Positions 44,697 to 54,700 of a stretch of DNA of 64,000 bases are shown in pieces. The DNA lies in NCBI RefSeq assembly GCF_900996235.1, contig NZ_CAAJGM010000210.1, positions 1-64,000 on the forward strand, written 5' to 3'. Each line of letters opens with the position of its first letter. Within the stretch, counting starts at the first letter, position 1. Below the pieces are notes generated by a model that ran no database searches, had not been told where the DNA came from, and was given only the letters and a program-made list of their open reading frames with translations. The DNA comes from Paraburkholderia sp. BCC1885. Lineage in GTDB: Bacteria; Pseudomonadota; Gammaproteobacteria; Burkholderiales; Burkholderiaceae. The position numbers and the translations under genes are program-made.

Positions 44697-44720
44697 CCGG
44701 TATCCGATAACGGGTACCGG
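44697..44720 (+). terminator. hairpin downstream of the cold-shock gene
   Basis: CCGGTA-T-CCG-ATAA-CGG-G-TACCGG folds into a near-perfect 10-bp stem with a tetraloop, 13 bases after the stop. There is no T tract behind it, so it may be an mRNA-stabilising 3' end or a weak terminator instead of a classical one. Confidence 0.4.
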
Positions 44721-44919
44721 GCTGCAGCGACATCCTCGCGGAGTTTGTTCTCCCAAACCTGGCCATCGCTTAGCAGTTTTTCGATGCGCCAAACGCCTCG
44801 CTTGCTCCCTTCATTCCCCCTGGCTTGACCGGCTTAAACGCCCTCACGATACGCATTCGCTTCGGCCCGATCTGGTTCGTCCAGAACGCCGCGCACGCGT
44901 GCGACTATTTAAAATTAAA

Positions 44920-45144
44920 ATGCAAAGCAAACACACTCATCATTACAACGGCTATGCCGTTCAACCTTCGGCACATCGGCTGCCTGACGGTTCGTTTTCT
45001 TCCAACCTGCTGCTCGAACGCGCCGGCAATGTGCCCGCGGAAACGCGCTATCAGTTCTATTCGCTCGACTACTTCAATAACGAAGAACAGGCGCTGCAGC
45101 ATTCGTGCCGCTGGGCGCGCAACTGGGTCGATAGCCGCGGCTAA
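44920..45144 (+). CDS. small protein of unknown function (74 aa)
   Basis: Reads MQSKHTHHYNGYAVQPSAH at the start and has a balanced composition with aromatic residues (YQFYSLDYFNNEEQA, WARNWVDSRG), unlike the arginine-rich shadow frames around it. No signal peptide, helix or known motif. It lies 235 bases after the cold-shock gene and may be read from it. The start at 44920 lacks a ribosome site (AAAATTAAA precedes it), which lowers confidence. Confidence 0.55.
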   Translation: MQSKHTHHYNGYAVQPSAHRLPDGSFSSNLLLERAGNVPAETRYQFYSLDYFNNEEQALQHSCRWARNWVDSRG

Positions 45145-45177
45145 GACCAAGACCTGGGCTCAGGCTAAAGCCGGATC

Positions 45178-45561
45178 TCAGGCGGCTTTGCTCTCGTGCC
45201 GCTCGTTTGGGTCGCGCTTGCGCGAAACGTAGCGCGTCAGCACGGCGTCCGTGCGAAACAGTTCGAATGCAATCTCCGACAGCACACCGGTCTCGCGCCA
45301 ACGCAAGTAATACCGATGTGAAGTCTGATATGGCGGATAGTGTTCCGGCATGGCATTCCACGGCCTGCCGCTGCGCAACACCCACAGCACGCTATTGACG
45401 ACACCACGCAGATTGACACATGGACGTCCGCGACGAACCACGTGCTGATTCAACTCAGGCAAGAGCGGCACAACCCGTTCCCACTGCGCGTCGGTCAGGT
45501 CATCGAGAAAGAGCGCAGAGGGCATCGGCGAATGCGCCTGGGTCGATTCTGGAGTATTCAT
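45178..45561 (-). CDS. solitary IS5-type transposase N-terminal domain (DUF4096-like, 127 aa)
   Basis: Residues about 18-110 match the N-terminal helical domain of IS5-group transposases: LDDLTDAQWERVVPLLPE, RRGRPCVNLRGVVNSVLWVLRSGRPWN and the aromatic-rich YPPYQTSHRYYLRWRETG. The DDE catalytic domain is absent: the protein continues for about 20 residues (RTDAVLTRYVSRKRDPNE) and stops. No terminal inverted repeats or target duplication were seen. It is either a relic of an insertion sequence or a domesticated DNA-binding protein. Confidence 0.7.
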   Translation of the reverse strand: MNTPESTQAHSPMPSALFLDDLTDAQWERVVPLLPELNQHVVRRGRPCVNLRGVVNSVLWVLRSGRPWNAMPEHYPPYQTSHRYYLRWRETGVLSEIAFELFRTDAVLTRYVSRKRDPNERHESKAA

Positions 45562-45754
45562 GCAAGTGAGGAATCCGTACTAAACGGCTGAGATTCACTG
45601 TGGCGAAGAAGGCCTACGCCCTCCGACAAAGCCTTGCGGTCAGCTTAACTTAAGCGCTACGCAAAGAAAGTCAAATCTTGTCAGATCCGCATAAGGCCTT
45701 GCACGCAGGGCTAGTCGCGAGTCTCGCTTGCAGCCCGGTCGCATTGAAATCCCC

Positions 45755-47908
45755 TCACTCGCCAAACCCCGCCATCAAGCCGCTCGCGCGCTGCACTTTC
45801 GCGCACACTGCCTGATCGAGTACGGGTTTGCCCTCCGGCACAGCCAGCGTCAGGAACGCGCGCGCCCGCGTGATGCCGGTGTACACCAGTTCGCGCGTCA
45901 GGATCGGGCTAAACGTATCGGGCAACACCAGCGCCGCGTGCATGAACTCGGAGCCTTGCGATTTGTGCACCGTCAGCGCAAGCACCGTTTCCACCGCCTG
46001 CAGGCGGCTCGGCAACACCCATTTGATGCCACCCACGCCGTCGCCGGCAGGAAAGGCCACTCTTAGCATCGAGCTCTCCGGCGTCGGTCCCGGCAGTTCA
46101 AGCGTAATGCCGATGTCGCCATTCATCAGCCCAAGCTCATAGTCATTCCGCGTGACGAGCACGGGCCGGCCCGGATACCATTCCCCGCGTGCGGCAATCA
46201 AACCGTCTTCCTGCAATAGACGCGCGACGCGCCGGTTGAGTCCTTCGACGCCCCACGGCCCGCGCCGCAGCGCGCATAGCAACTGGAATTCGCCATGTGC
46301 TTTAAGCACGTCTCTCGCCCACTCATCAAAGACCTCGGGTCCGGCATCACGCCCGGGCTGCTGCTTGCGCATGGTCTCCAGATAATGCCGATAGCCGTAT
46401 CGCGGACGTCCCGGCTCACCATTCGCGCCAAACAGTTGCGGCGCTGCCGCCGCCCCGCCGTATCCGTCGATAACCAATGCCCTGAACGAGGCATCGTCAT
46501 GCGCGGAACACACCAGCAGCGCGAGGTCCGCGTGGCCGTGTGTCCAGACGCGTGCGACCGCCGCCGCGTCCCCCGCGTTGACGAGCGCCGCGAGTTGGCC
46601 GATGCCGCTCTGCGCCGAAAAACGATGGCTCCGCCGCAGCATCGCCACGGATTGATCGAGCGCCGTACCCGCTTCGTCGAGCATGGTGGCGTCGATGCGC
46701 TCGCCGGTCGCCGCCAGCAGCCAATCGCGTGTCGCCGGCGTGTAATGCCCCGCGCCCGCGCGTTCGCACAACTCGCCCAGCACGGCCCCTGCTTCGACCG
46801 ACGCCAACTGATCCTTGTCGCCCAGCAGAATCAACCGCGCCGAAGCCGGTAGTGCATCGAGCACGGCGGCCATCATTTCCAGATCGACCATCGACGCTTC
46901 ATCGATCACCAGCACGTCCACGGGCAGCGGATTGCTCGCATCGTGACGGAAGCGCCGGCTATCCGGCCGCGTGCCCAGCACACGATGCAGCGTGGCCACG
47001 ACAGTGGGGATCGCCTCGCGCACCGCGGCGCCGTTCGGCAGCGCGTCCACCGGCAGTTTTTCCACCGCGCCCGCGATCGATTCATTCAGGCGCGCGGCAG
47101 CCTTGCCGGTCGGCGCCGCGAGCCGGATGCGCAAGGGCCGTGCAGGACGCAACGGATTCGCCGTGGCGTTGCTTAGCGCCAACGTCTGCAGCAAAGCCAG
47201 CAGCCTCACCACCGTCGTCGTCTTGCCGGTGCCTGGACCACCCGTAATGATGCTGAACGCACTGCGCGCAGCCAGCGCACAGGCGAGCTTTTGCCAGTCG
47301 GCGCCGCTTGAATCTGCGTTCGCGTTTGCGCTCGCAGCGCGCGGTGGAAACAAGACATCCAATGCTGCGCGTGCGGAATCGGCCTGCAACGAAGCCTCCA
47401 TTTGCGCCGACGCCGCGAGCCGCCGTTCGATCCCGGCGCGCACGTCCTGTTCATATTGCCAATACCGGCGCAGATACAGCCGCGTGCCGACCAGCACGAG
47501 CGGCGTATTGCCCGCACTCGCGCCGACCAGCGCCGGTTGGTTCAATGCCGCGAGCCAGCGCGCCAGGTTGACGCCGGTCAGCACCTCGGCGGGTGACTGC
47601 GGCGGCGCCGTCGCCGTCACCGCTTGCGGTCCATCCGGCGGCAACGACAACGCAAAGGCAGGATCGTCGAGCGTCGCCTGCAGATCGAGGCACACGTGGC
47701 CGCGTCCCAATTGATGGCTGGCGAGCGCAGCGGCCAGCACCAGCAGCGGCGACGCTTGCGGCTCCTCGCTCCAGAGAAACCGTGCGAAGCCGACGTCGAG
47801 TGCGCGCAACCAGCCGCGCTCGACCCATTGATCGAGCACGCCGAGCATGCGCGGCGTGTCGCCCTTGGCGTCGGCGGCGGCGAGAGTATCGGTGGAGCGG
47901 GTCGTCAT
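45755..47908 (-). CDS. recD: RecBCD helicase/nuclease subunit RecD (717 aa)
   Basis: 5'-to-3' helicase subunit of exonuclease V, which resects double-strand breaks. N-terminal RecD domain (about 1-160), then superfamily 1B helicase: Walker A GGPGTGKTT, Walker B VLVIDEASMVD, GDKDQLASVEAG (motif III) and, near the C-terminus, LTVHKSQGSEF (motif V) and TGITRARAFLTLAV (motif VI). Length is slightly above the E. coli protein. ATG overlaps the recB stop by four bases (47905-47908). Last gene of the five-gene operon. Confidence 0.95.
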   Translation of the reverse strand: MTTRSTDTLAAADAKGDTPRMLGVLDQWVERGWLRALDVGFARFLWSEEPQASPLLVLAAALASHQLGRGHVCLDLQATLDDPAFALSLPPDGPQAVTATAPPQSPAEVLTGVNLARWLAALNQPALVGASAGNTPLVLVGTRLYLRRYWQYEQDVRAGIERRLAASAQMEASLQADSARAALDVLFPPRAASANANADSSGADWQKLACALAARSAFSIITGGPGTGKTTTVVRLLALLQTLALSNATANPLRPARPLRIRLAAPTGKAAARLNESIAGAVEKLPVDALPNGAAVREAIPTVVATLHRVLGTRPDSRRFRHDASNPLPVDVLVIDEASMVDLEMMAAVLDALPASARLILLGDKDQLASVEAGAVLGELCERAGAGHYTPATRDWLLAATGERIDATMLDEAGTALDQSVAMLRRSHRFSAQSGIGQLAALVNAGDAAAVARVWTHGHADLALLVCSAHDDASFRALVIDGYGGAAAAPQLFGANGEPGRPRYGYRHYLETMRKQQPGRDAGPEVFDEWARDVLKAHGEFQLLCALRRGPWGVEGLNRRVARLLQEDGLIAARGEWYPGRPVLVTRNDYELGLMNGDIGITLELPGPTPESSMLRVAFPAGDGVGGIKWVLPSRLQAVETVLALTVHKSQGSEFMHAALVLPDTFSPILTRELVYTGITRARAFLTLAVPEGKPVLDQAVCAKVQRASGLMAGFGE

Positions 47909-50900
47909 TCGGCTTCCTTCAACGCATACTCCGGGGTATCTTCGTCATCCGCGCGATGCGCAAACAGCACATCCAGTGCTTCGATCAGCTCACGCGGCGG
48001 CCGCTCGATATGCAGACCCTGACCAGGCGCCCGGCCGCCGCGCAGGAACAGATACACCGCGCCGCCCACATGGCGGTCGTAATCGTAATCGGGCAGGCGC
48101 ACCTTCAGCAGCCGGTGCAACGCGAACAGATACAGCACATATTGCAGTTCATAGCGCGAGTGCAGAATCTGTGCGCGCATTTTTGCCGGCGTATAGGCTG
48201 CATCCTCGGGACCGAGCCAGTTCGATTTATAGTCCGCCACGTAATAGCGGCCCTCGTGCTCGAATACCAGATCGATAAAGCCCTTGAGCATGCCGTTCAG
48301 GCGGGCAGGTTCGAGCGCAGGCCGCGCTGCGCCATCGAGCGTCATGTCGCACACCAGTTGATCGAGCACATGTGTATCGACCGTATGCGCGGCCAGCCAG
48401 AACTCCATTTCCGCCATGTATGAAGTGAGATCCGCCAGCACGACGGGCGCCACCCCTTCGCCATCTACCGAAGGCAGTGCGAGCGGCGTGCGCAACAGGT
48501 CAAGCAGCCACTGCGTCAGCGGTTCGATCCAGCGCGCCCAGCCACGCAGATTGCAGCGCCGCGCAACCGTATCCCGCACCCGTTGCTCGTCCGCGGCAAG
48601 TTTTTCGAAGCCCTCCTCGGCGGCCCATTCCATCAGATCATGCAGGAAACTGCCGGCGTCCGCGCCGCGCTGGAAACCATGCAAGGTTTGCTCCGCATTC
48701 AAGGCAAGCGCGAGTACGGCGGACCCGCCCGCTTGCGACGTCGCCTCATCCTCGGCGTCGTCGAGCGCTTCGGCTTCAAGCAATTCGTGAAACACGTCCT
48801 CGCTGCGCGTCTGCGGAGCGTCGCGCGACTCGTCCGTTTCCACCTCGATTGCGGGCGCGGGAAGCGCATGAGTCATGCTGCCGCCAATCACACCGCCTTC
48901 CTTGCGCAGGCTCGAATAGCTGGCAATCCACCAATGTTCGCGCACGGGTCGCGGCACTCGGCGCGCTTCGCCGCGAAGCTGTTGCGCACCGCGCGGCACG
49001 AATGGCGTGTCGTTGGCGGGCGGCGCTTCGGCGACGCTGATCTCGGCGCACGTCCCCCTCAACTGCTCAAGCAGTTCACCGAGTTCTGCGGCCGCGATTG
49101 CCCGGCCACCACTGAGCAGATAACCGAACGCGCTCAACTCGACGCTCTGGATCGGCGCAATGCCCACCCACGTCGCGTAACGCGCCCGCGTGAGCGCCAC
49201 GTACAGCTTGCGCAGGTCTTCGCCGAGACGCTCGCGGTCCGCGCGCGGCAGCACGTCGGCGTCGCCTAACGTGATATGCAGTTGGCCACTTTCGTCGTGC
49301 CATTTGAGCGGCATGTCGTTGGCGTTGGCCGGCCGGTAGGTGCAGGCGAATGGCAGAAACACCAGCGGATATTCGAGCCCCTTCGACTTGTGAACCGTCA
49401 CCACCTGTACGAGGCCCGCGTCGCTTTCGAGCCGCAGTTGCCGTGCATCGCCGCCCGCGCCGCCGCCTGCGTCCTGGCGCTGCTCGTCGAGGTAGCGGAT
49501 CAGCGCGTGTTCGCCATCGAGTTGCGAACTCGCCTGCTGCAACAGTTCGGCCAGATGCAGCAGATTCGTCAGCACGCGCTCGCCGTTGACCGCGGCGCCC
49601 GCCGTCTGCCCAAGCAGACGCTGCGGCACATGGAAGTCGTTGAGCAGGCGACGCAGCATCGGCAGCACGCCCTTCTTGCGCCAGTAATCACGGTAGCCGC
49701 GGAACTGCAGTACGACGGCCTCCCACGCGAGTTCGTCGCTGTTGAAGCGGTCGAGCGCGGCCCAATCGAGTCCGAGTATGACCGTCGCCAGCGCGGTACG
49801 CACCAGACGTCCGTCGTCCGGGTCCGCGCATGCCGCCAGCCAGTGCCGCAACTCGCCAGCCTGTTCGGTCTGGAACACCGAATCGCGATCGGACAGATAG
49901 ACGCTACGCACACCGCGCTCCGATAACGCCGTGCGGATCGCCCGCGCTTCGGTGCCGTTGTTGACCAGCACCGCCATGTCCGCGGGTTGCAAAGGCGTGA
50001 GGGCGCCGTGCGCTGCGCCGCTAAAACCCGCCGCGCCGGTCTGACCCAGGTTGAGCAGGCGCACCATCTCGGTTGCGCAACTGGCGGCCATGTTGCGCAG
50101 ATACGCCTCCTTGCTGAGCGGCTTGCCGTCCTCAGCGGGCGGCAACCACCACGCGCTCAATGCAGGCACATCGTCACCGCCGGCTTGCAGACGGTCCTTG
50201 CGGCCCTGTGCCTCGGCTTCGATAAACGGTAGCGGGTTGTCGCTGCCTTCTGCGCCGCGAAACAGGAATGCCCCTTCGCCATCCGGCCGCTCTTCGGCCG
50301 CATCGAAGCAGCGATTGACGGCCGCCACCATCTCGCGCGTCGAGCGAAAGTTCTTCTTCAGCGTGAACAGGCGGCCCGCACAGGCACGCCGTGCTTCCAG
50401 ATAAGTATAGATATCCGCGCCACGAAACGCATAGATAGCTTGCTTAGGATCCCCGATCAAAATAATTGCCGTATCTGGATCATTCTCCGCTATCCGATAG
50501 ACAGCATCGAAGATCCGATACTGCACCGGGTCCGTGTCCTGAAACTCGTCGATCAACGCGACCGGGTACTGCTGTCTGATGATCTCGGCGAGGCGTGCGC
50601 CATTCGGTTTGTGGAGCGCATCGTTCAGACGCGTGAGCAGATCGTCGAAGCCCATCTGCGAACGCGACGCCTCTTCCTCCGCGAAGCGCTGCGCAATCCA
50701 GCGCGCCGCGTGGCACAGCACCGCGTGATACGCCGTGGGCCGCGCAGCCAGCGCCTCGCGCAGCGATTCCATGGCGACGAACGCCGGGTGCATCGGCGGC
50801 TCGCCGCTCAGCCAGATTTCCGCGAGACCGGGCGGCGTAAAGCGTGTCCACACGGCGGCGGAATCCTCGAAGTCGGGCCGCAGCATCTCGGGATCGTTGG

Positions 50901-51777
50901 CCCAGTCGCGCAGCTTGTCGATCCACTTCTTGCAGTTCGGCGCGTTCAGACTGGTGGCCTTGAACTGCTTCTTCGCGCGGGCGTCGTCGAACAACACCTG
51001 TATCTCGTCGCACCAGACCGGCCAATTGGCTTTCAGACTGTCGAGATGCTCGCGCTGTTTTTCGCGCGCCTGCTGAAGGGCGTCGACGGGCGCGAGCGCC
51101 TCGGGCAGCAAATCGGCATGGCCAAGCAAACCGCGAATCTGCGTCTGCAACGCGGCCGGGCTGCCGAACCATTCACGCACCTCAGCCGCGGATTGCGCGT
51201 CGAGCGGCGCGAGGAAGGTGCGCCAGTAATCGCGCACGACCTCCGCGCGCAACTCGCTCTGGTCGGTTTCGAGTGTCTGGGAAAACAGGCTGTCGCTGTC
51301 GAATGCATGCTCGCTCAGCATGCGATTACACCAGCCGTGGATAGTGGAGACCGCCGCCTCGTCCATCCATTCAGCAGCCAGTTGCAGGCGACGCGCGCAT
51401 GCGCCCCACTGCTCCTGCGGGTACGCGTCGCGCAAATCGTGCAGCAGATCCTCGCCCACCGGAAGCGGCTCGATTTCAGCGGGGTCGGCACGGAAATACC
51501 CGGCCGCTTCGATCAGTCGAGCGCGGATGCGCTCACGCAGCTCCTTGGTGGCGGCATCGGTAAACGTGACGACGAGAATCTCCGGCGGCGTCAGCGGACG
51601 CGCCTCGCCCTCCGCTCCACGATGACCCAGCACCAGCCGCACGTATAGCATTGCGATCGTGAAGGTCTTGCCGGTCCCCGCGCTGGCTTCGATCAGGCTG
51701 CTGCCCAGCAGCGGAAATTCGAGCGGCCGCAGCACTTCGGCTGGCGCGGCGAACGTTTGTGTCTGGGTGGCGTTCAT
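47905..51777 (-). CDS. recB: RecBCD helicase/nuclease subunit RecB (1290 aa)
   Basis: 3'-to-5' UvrD-like helicase with a C-terminal nuclease. Walker A ASAGTGKTFT (31-40), Walker B VALIDEFQDTDPVQY, motif III GDPKQAIYAFRGADIY, motif V VVTVHKSKGLEYPLVF and motif VI KLYVALTRARYA. The nuclease domain near residue 1200 has the catalytic YYVADYKSNWLG segment (Asp-x-Lys). Longer than E. coli RecB by about 110 residues. The ATG shares one base with the recC stop (TAATG at 51775-51779). Confidence 0.96.
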   Translation of the reverse strand: MNATQTQTFAAPAEVLRPLEFPLLGSSLIEASAGTGKTFTIAMLYVRLVLGHRGAEGEARPLTPPEILVVTFTDAATKELRERIRARLIEAAGYFRADPAEIEPLPVGEDLLHDLRDAYPQEQWGACARRLQLAAEWMDEAAVSTIHGWCNRMLSEHAFDSDSLFSQTLETDQSELRAEVVRDYWRTFLAPLDAQSAAEVREWFGSPAALQTQIRGLLGHADLLPEALAPVDALQQAREKQREHLDSLKANWPVWCDEIQVLFDDARAKKQFKATSLNAPNCKKWIDKLRDWANDPEMLRPDFEDSAAVWTRFTPPGLAEIWLSGEPPMHPAFVAMESLREALAARPTAYHAVLCHAARWIAQRFAEEEASRSQMGFDDLLTRLNDALHKPNGARLAEIIRQQYPVALIDEFQDTDPVQYRIFDAVYRIAENDPDTAIILIGDPKQAIYAFRGADIYTYLEARRACAGRLFTLKKNFRSTREMVAAVNRCFDAAEERPDGEGAFLFRGAEGSDNPLPFIEAEAQGRKDRLQAGGDDVPALSAWWLPPAEDGKPLSKEAYLRNMAASCATEMVRLLNLGQTGAAGFSGAAHGALTPLQPADMAVLVNNGTEARAIRTALSERGVRSVYLSDRDSVFQTEQAGELRHWLAACADPDDGRLVRTALATVILGLDWAALDRFNSDELAWEAVVLQFRGYRDYWRKKGVLPMLRRLLNDFHVPQRLLGQTAGAAVNGERVLTNLLHLAELLQQASSQLDGEHALIRYLDEQRQDAGGGAGGDARQLRLESDAGLVQVVTVHKSKGLEYPLVFLPFACTYRPANANDMPLKWHDESGQLHITLGDADVLPRADRERLGEDLRKLYVALTRARYATWVGIAPIQSVELSAFGYLLSGGRAIAAAELGELLEQLRGTCAEISVAEAPPANDTPFVPRGAQQLRGEARRVPRPVREHWWIASYSSLRKEGGVIGGSMTHALPAPAIEVETDESRDAPQTRSEDVFHELLEAEALDDAEDEATSQAGGSAVLALALNAEQTLHGFQRGADAGSFLHDLMEWAAEEGFEKLAADEQRVRDTVARRCNLRGWARWIEPLTQWLLDLLRTPLALPSVDGEGVAPVVLADLTSYMAEMEFWLAAHTVDTHVLDQLVCDMTLDGAARPALEPARLNGMLKGFIDLVFEHEGRYYVADYKSNWLGPEDAAYTPAKMRAQILHSRYELQYVLYLFALHRLLKVRLPDYDYDRHVGGAVYLFLRGGRAPGQGLHIERPPRELIEALDVLFAHRADDEDTPEYALKEAE

Positions 51778-54700
51778 TACGCGTCTCCCGTTTGAGTCGC
51801 CGCGCTCTTCGCTTTCGACGAGGAAGCCGGAATCGCGCGGTGCAATGGCAACAACAACGCCACAGCGAGCCGTTCGAATTCTCCCGACGCGGCAAGCGCG
51901 CCGAAATCGGGGTATGCGCGCAGCAAATAGGCGTTGGTGTCGCGCTCACCTTGCTGGCGTCCCGCGCCTTCATACGTGACACGGGCGGCGTCCCGCGCGT
52001 CGACGAGCGCCGCCGCGAGTTCGGCGCTTTCGTGCGCTGCGCCGGCAAAATCCTGCGGATCCATGAAGTCGAGCGCGCCGGGTCGCTTTCTTAGCCACGC
52101 GAACGCGCTTTTGACGGCAAGCGGCAACGGCCGGTGCATGCCTTCGTCCCACGCACGCAGCAAGGTCAGCAGATGCGCGCGTGCCTGCTCCGCCGCGAGC
52201 GGCGCGAATTCGACGCTGCCCACCTTGCTGACGATTACCGTGGTCACTGCGCCCGCAGCAAGCTGTGCAGCGAGATGGGCGACCCAATACACGATGAGGC
52301 GGTCGCCGCGATATTTGCGGTCCTTGATCAGCGTGCCGGGGTCGAGAAAGACCCGGCCACGGCTGCCGTCGGAACCGGCGCGCAGTTCGCCGATCCAGTC
52401 TTCGATGCTGAGCGCGCGGGTGTCGGTGTCACCGTCCAGGCGTAGTTCGTACTGCTCATCGAGCCGCTCCGGCCAGCGCTGCAATTCCGTGCGGAATCGT
52501 TCGAACAGGTCGGCCATCGGTTCCATCAACTCGGCGGCGATCACTTTGCCGAAGCCGCCCGCCGCCAGATCGCCGCTGCGATGCATGCGTTCGAGGCGGC
52601 TCAGCGCTGCCGGCAACAGATCCTCGTCGCCGCGTTCGAGCGCCGCCGCCTGGGCGCGGATCAGCTCGTTTTGCAACTGCCACGTTTCGAGCTGGTCGAC
52701 TTCGAACGGCTCGTGATTTTCGCTCGACGCGTCCTCGGTTTCAAAGCTCACGCGCAGGCGTTGCCGGAAAAAGCTCCTGACCGGGTCTTTGAGAAAGTCC
52801 GCGAGTTCACGCACGGAAAGCGGCTCGTCGCGTTCGAGCGGTTGCAAAGCCGCGTCGCCATGCTCGCGGGTGTCAACGGACTTCAACTCCTGCTGATCCC
52901 ATTCCCGCGCATACGTGAATAACGGCGACACATTCGGACGCGCCGGAAAATACTCGGCGCTGAACGGTTGCAAACGGTGATCCACGGTTAGCGCATCCAG
53001 CAGCGCGTCCGGTTCGTCATCAGCCGCGCCTTCGAGGCGCCACCCGCCCTTCAGATGATCGCGCAACTGGCCGACCAGCACCGAAGGCGGCCGCGGCGTG
53101 TTGTCGTTGACGCTGCGCCCCACCCAGGACACATGCAGATGTTCGCGCGCCGATAACAACGCTTCAAGGAACAGATAGCGATCATCCTCGCGACGCGAGC
53201 GGTCACCAGGACGATAGTCGCGTCGCATCAGATCGAAATCGAGCGGCATGCGGTTACGCGGATAGTCGCCATCGTTCATGCCCAGCAGGCAGACGATGCG
53301 AAACGGGATCGCACGCATCGGCATCAGCGTGGCGAAAGTGACCGCACCCGCGAAGAAGCGCTGCGTCAGGCCGCCGCCTTCGAACTGCGATAGCCAGTAG
53401 TCCGCAACAATCGAAAGCGGCAATTCGCCGGTCAAGGCCGCCTCTTCACACGCATCGCGCCATGCTTCGAGCGCGGCGTCGAGACGTTCCAGCGTGTAGG
53501 CGTCTTCGCTGTCGTCGGCCGCGAAGAATGTGGTTTTGAGCCAGCGCAAGCGCTCGCACCATTCTGGTACCGTGGCCGCTTGACGCAAGGTCTGCCAGGT
53601 TTCATCCAATGCATCGATGAGACGCGTCAACGGTCCGAGCAAGGCCGCGTCGAGTCCGCCGATTTCCGCATACGGTTCGATATCGTTCCACGCGCCGGCC
53701 TTGTCGCCGGCTGCATAGCCGAGCAGCATGCGGCGCATGCCGAAGGCCCAGCTATTCGGTGCGCTTTCGTCGCCGGCTTGCGGCAGGCCGAGACTCGCGC
53801 GCTGTTCGGCATGCAGTCCCCAGCGAATATTGGCGCCGCTGATCCAGCTACGCAGCTTCGGCAAGTCGTCCGTGCCGATCTCGAAGCGTGCGCGCAAGGC
53901 CGGCACTTCGAGCAGATCGAGCACGTCGCTCACGGTCAGGCGTGATTGCGGCAGCGCAAGCAAGGTTTCGAGCGCGCCGATCAGCGGATCGAAGTCGCGC
54001 TGGCCGCGATCGGCGACGCTAAACGGTATATGACGCGGGTCTTGCTCATCGAGCAGGCCGAACACCGCCTGGATGTGTGGCGTATACACCTCGATATCCG
54101 GCACCATCACGATCACGTCGCGCGGACGTAATGTCGGATCGGCAGCGAACGCGGCCAGCAACTGGTCATGCAGAATTTCGACTTCGCGCTGCGGACTGTG
54201 AGCGACGTGGAAGCGGATCGAGTGGTCCGCGCCCGGGTCCACTTCGGGCCATAGTTCACGCGTTTCGCGCAACGGCCGCAGATCGCGGATGTCGTCCTGC
54301 AGTTGCTGCAGCATCGTCAATGCGTCGTCGCTCTCGAACAGATCGATGCGCTGGCCGATGCCGGTGAAATGTGCCGTGTAGCGTTCGCGCGCTTCGGCGC
54401 TGTCGTATTCGTCGAGCAGGCCGATAAAGTCACGCCCCTGCTTGCCCCATGCCGCGAGCAGCGGCTGGGCGTGCAGATGCAACTGCGCGTCGTCGATGGT
54501 GGCCGGCGCGCCCTCGCGGCGCTGCTGACGCGAACGTTGCGCGCGCAACAGATCCTGATCCGCGACGATATCGGCCCAATAGTGCGCGCAGGGGTTATGC
54601 ACGCACATCAGCACCTGGGTCCAGCGCGAAAGCGCGGCGAGCACTTCCACCGCCTGGCGCGGCAAGCTCGAAATGCCGAAGATGATGACCCGGCGCGGCA

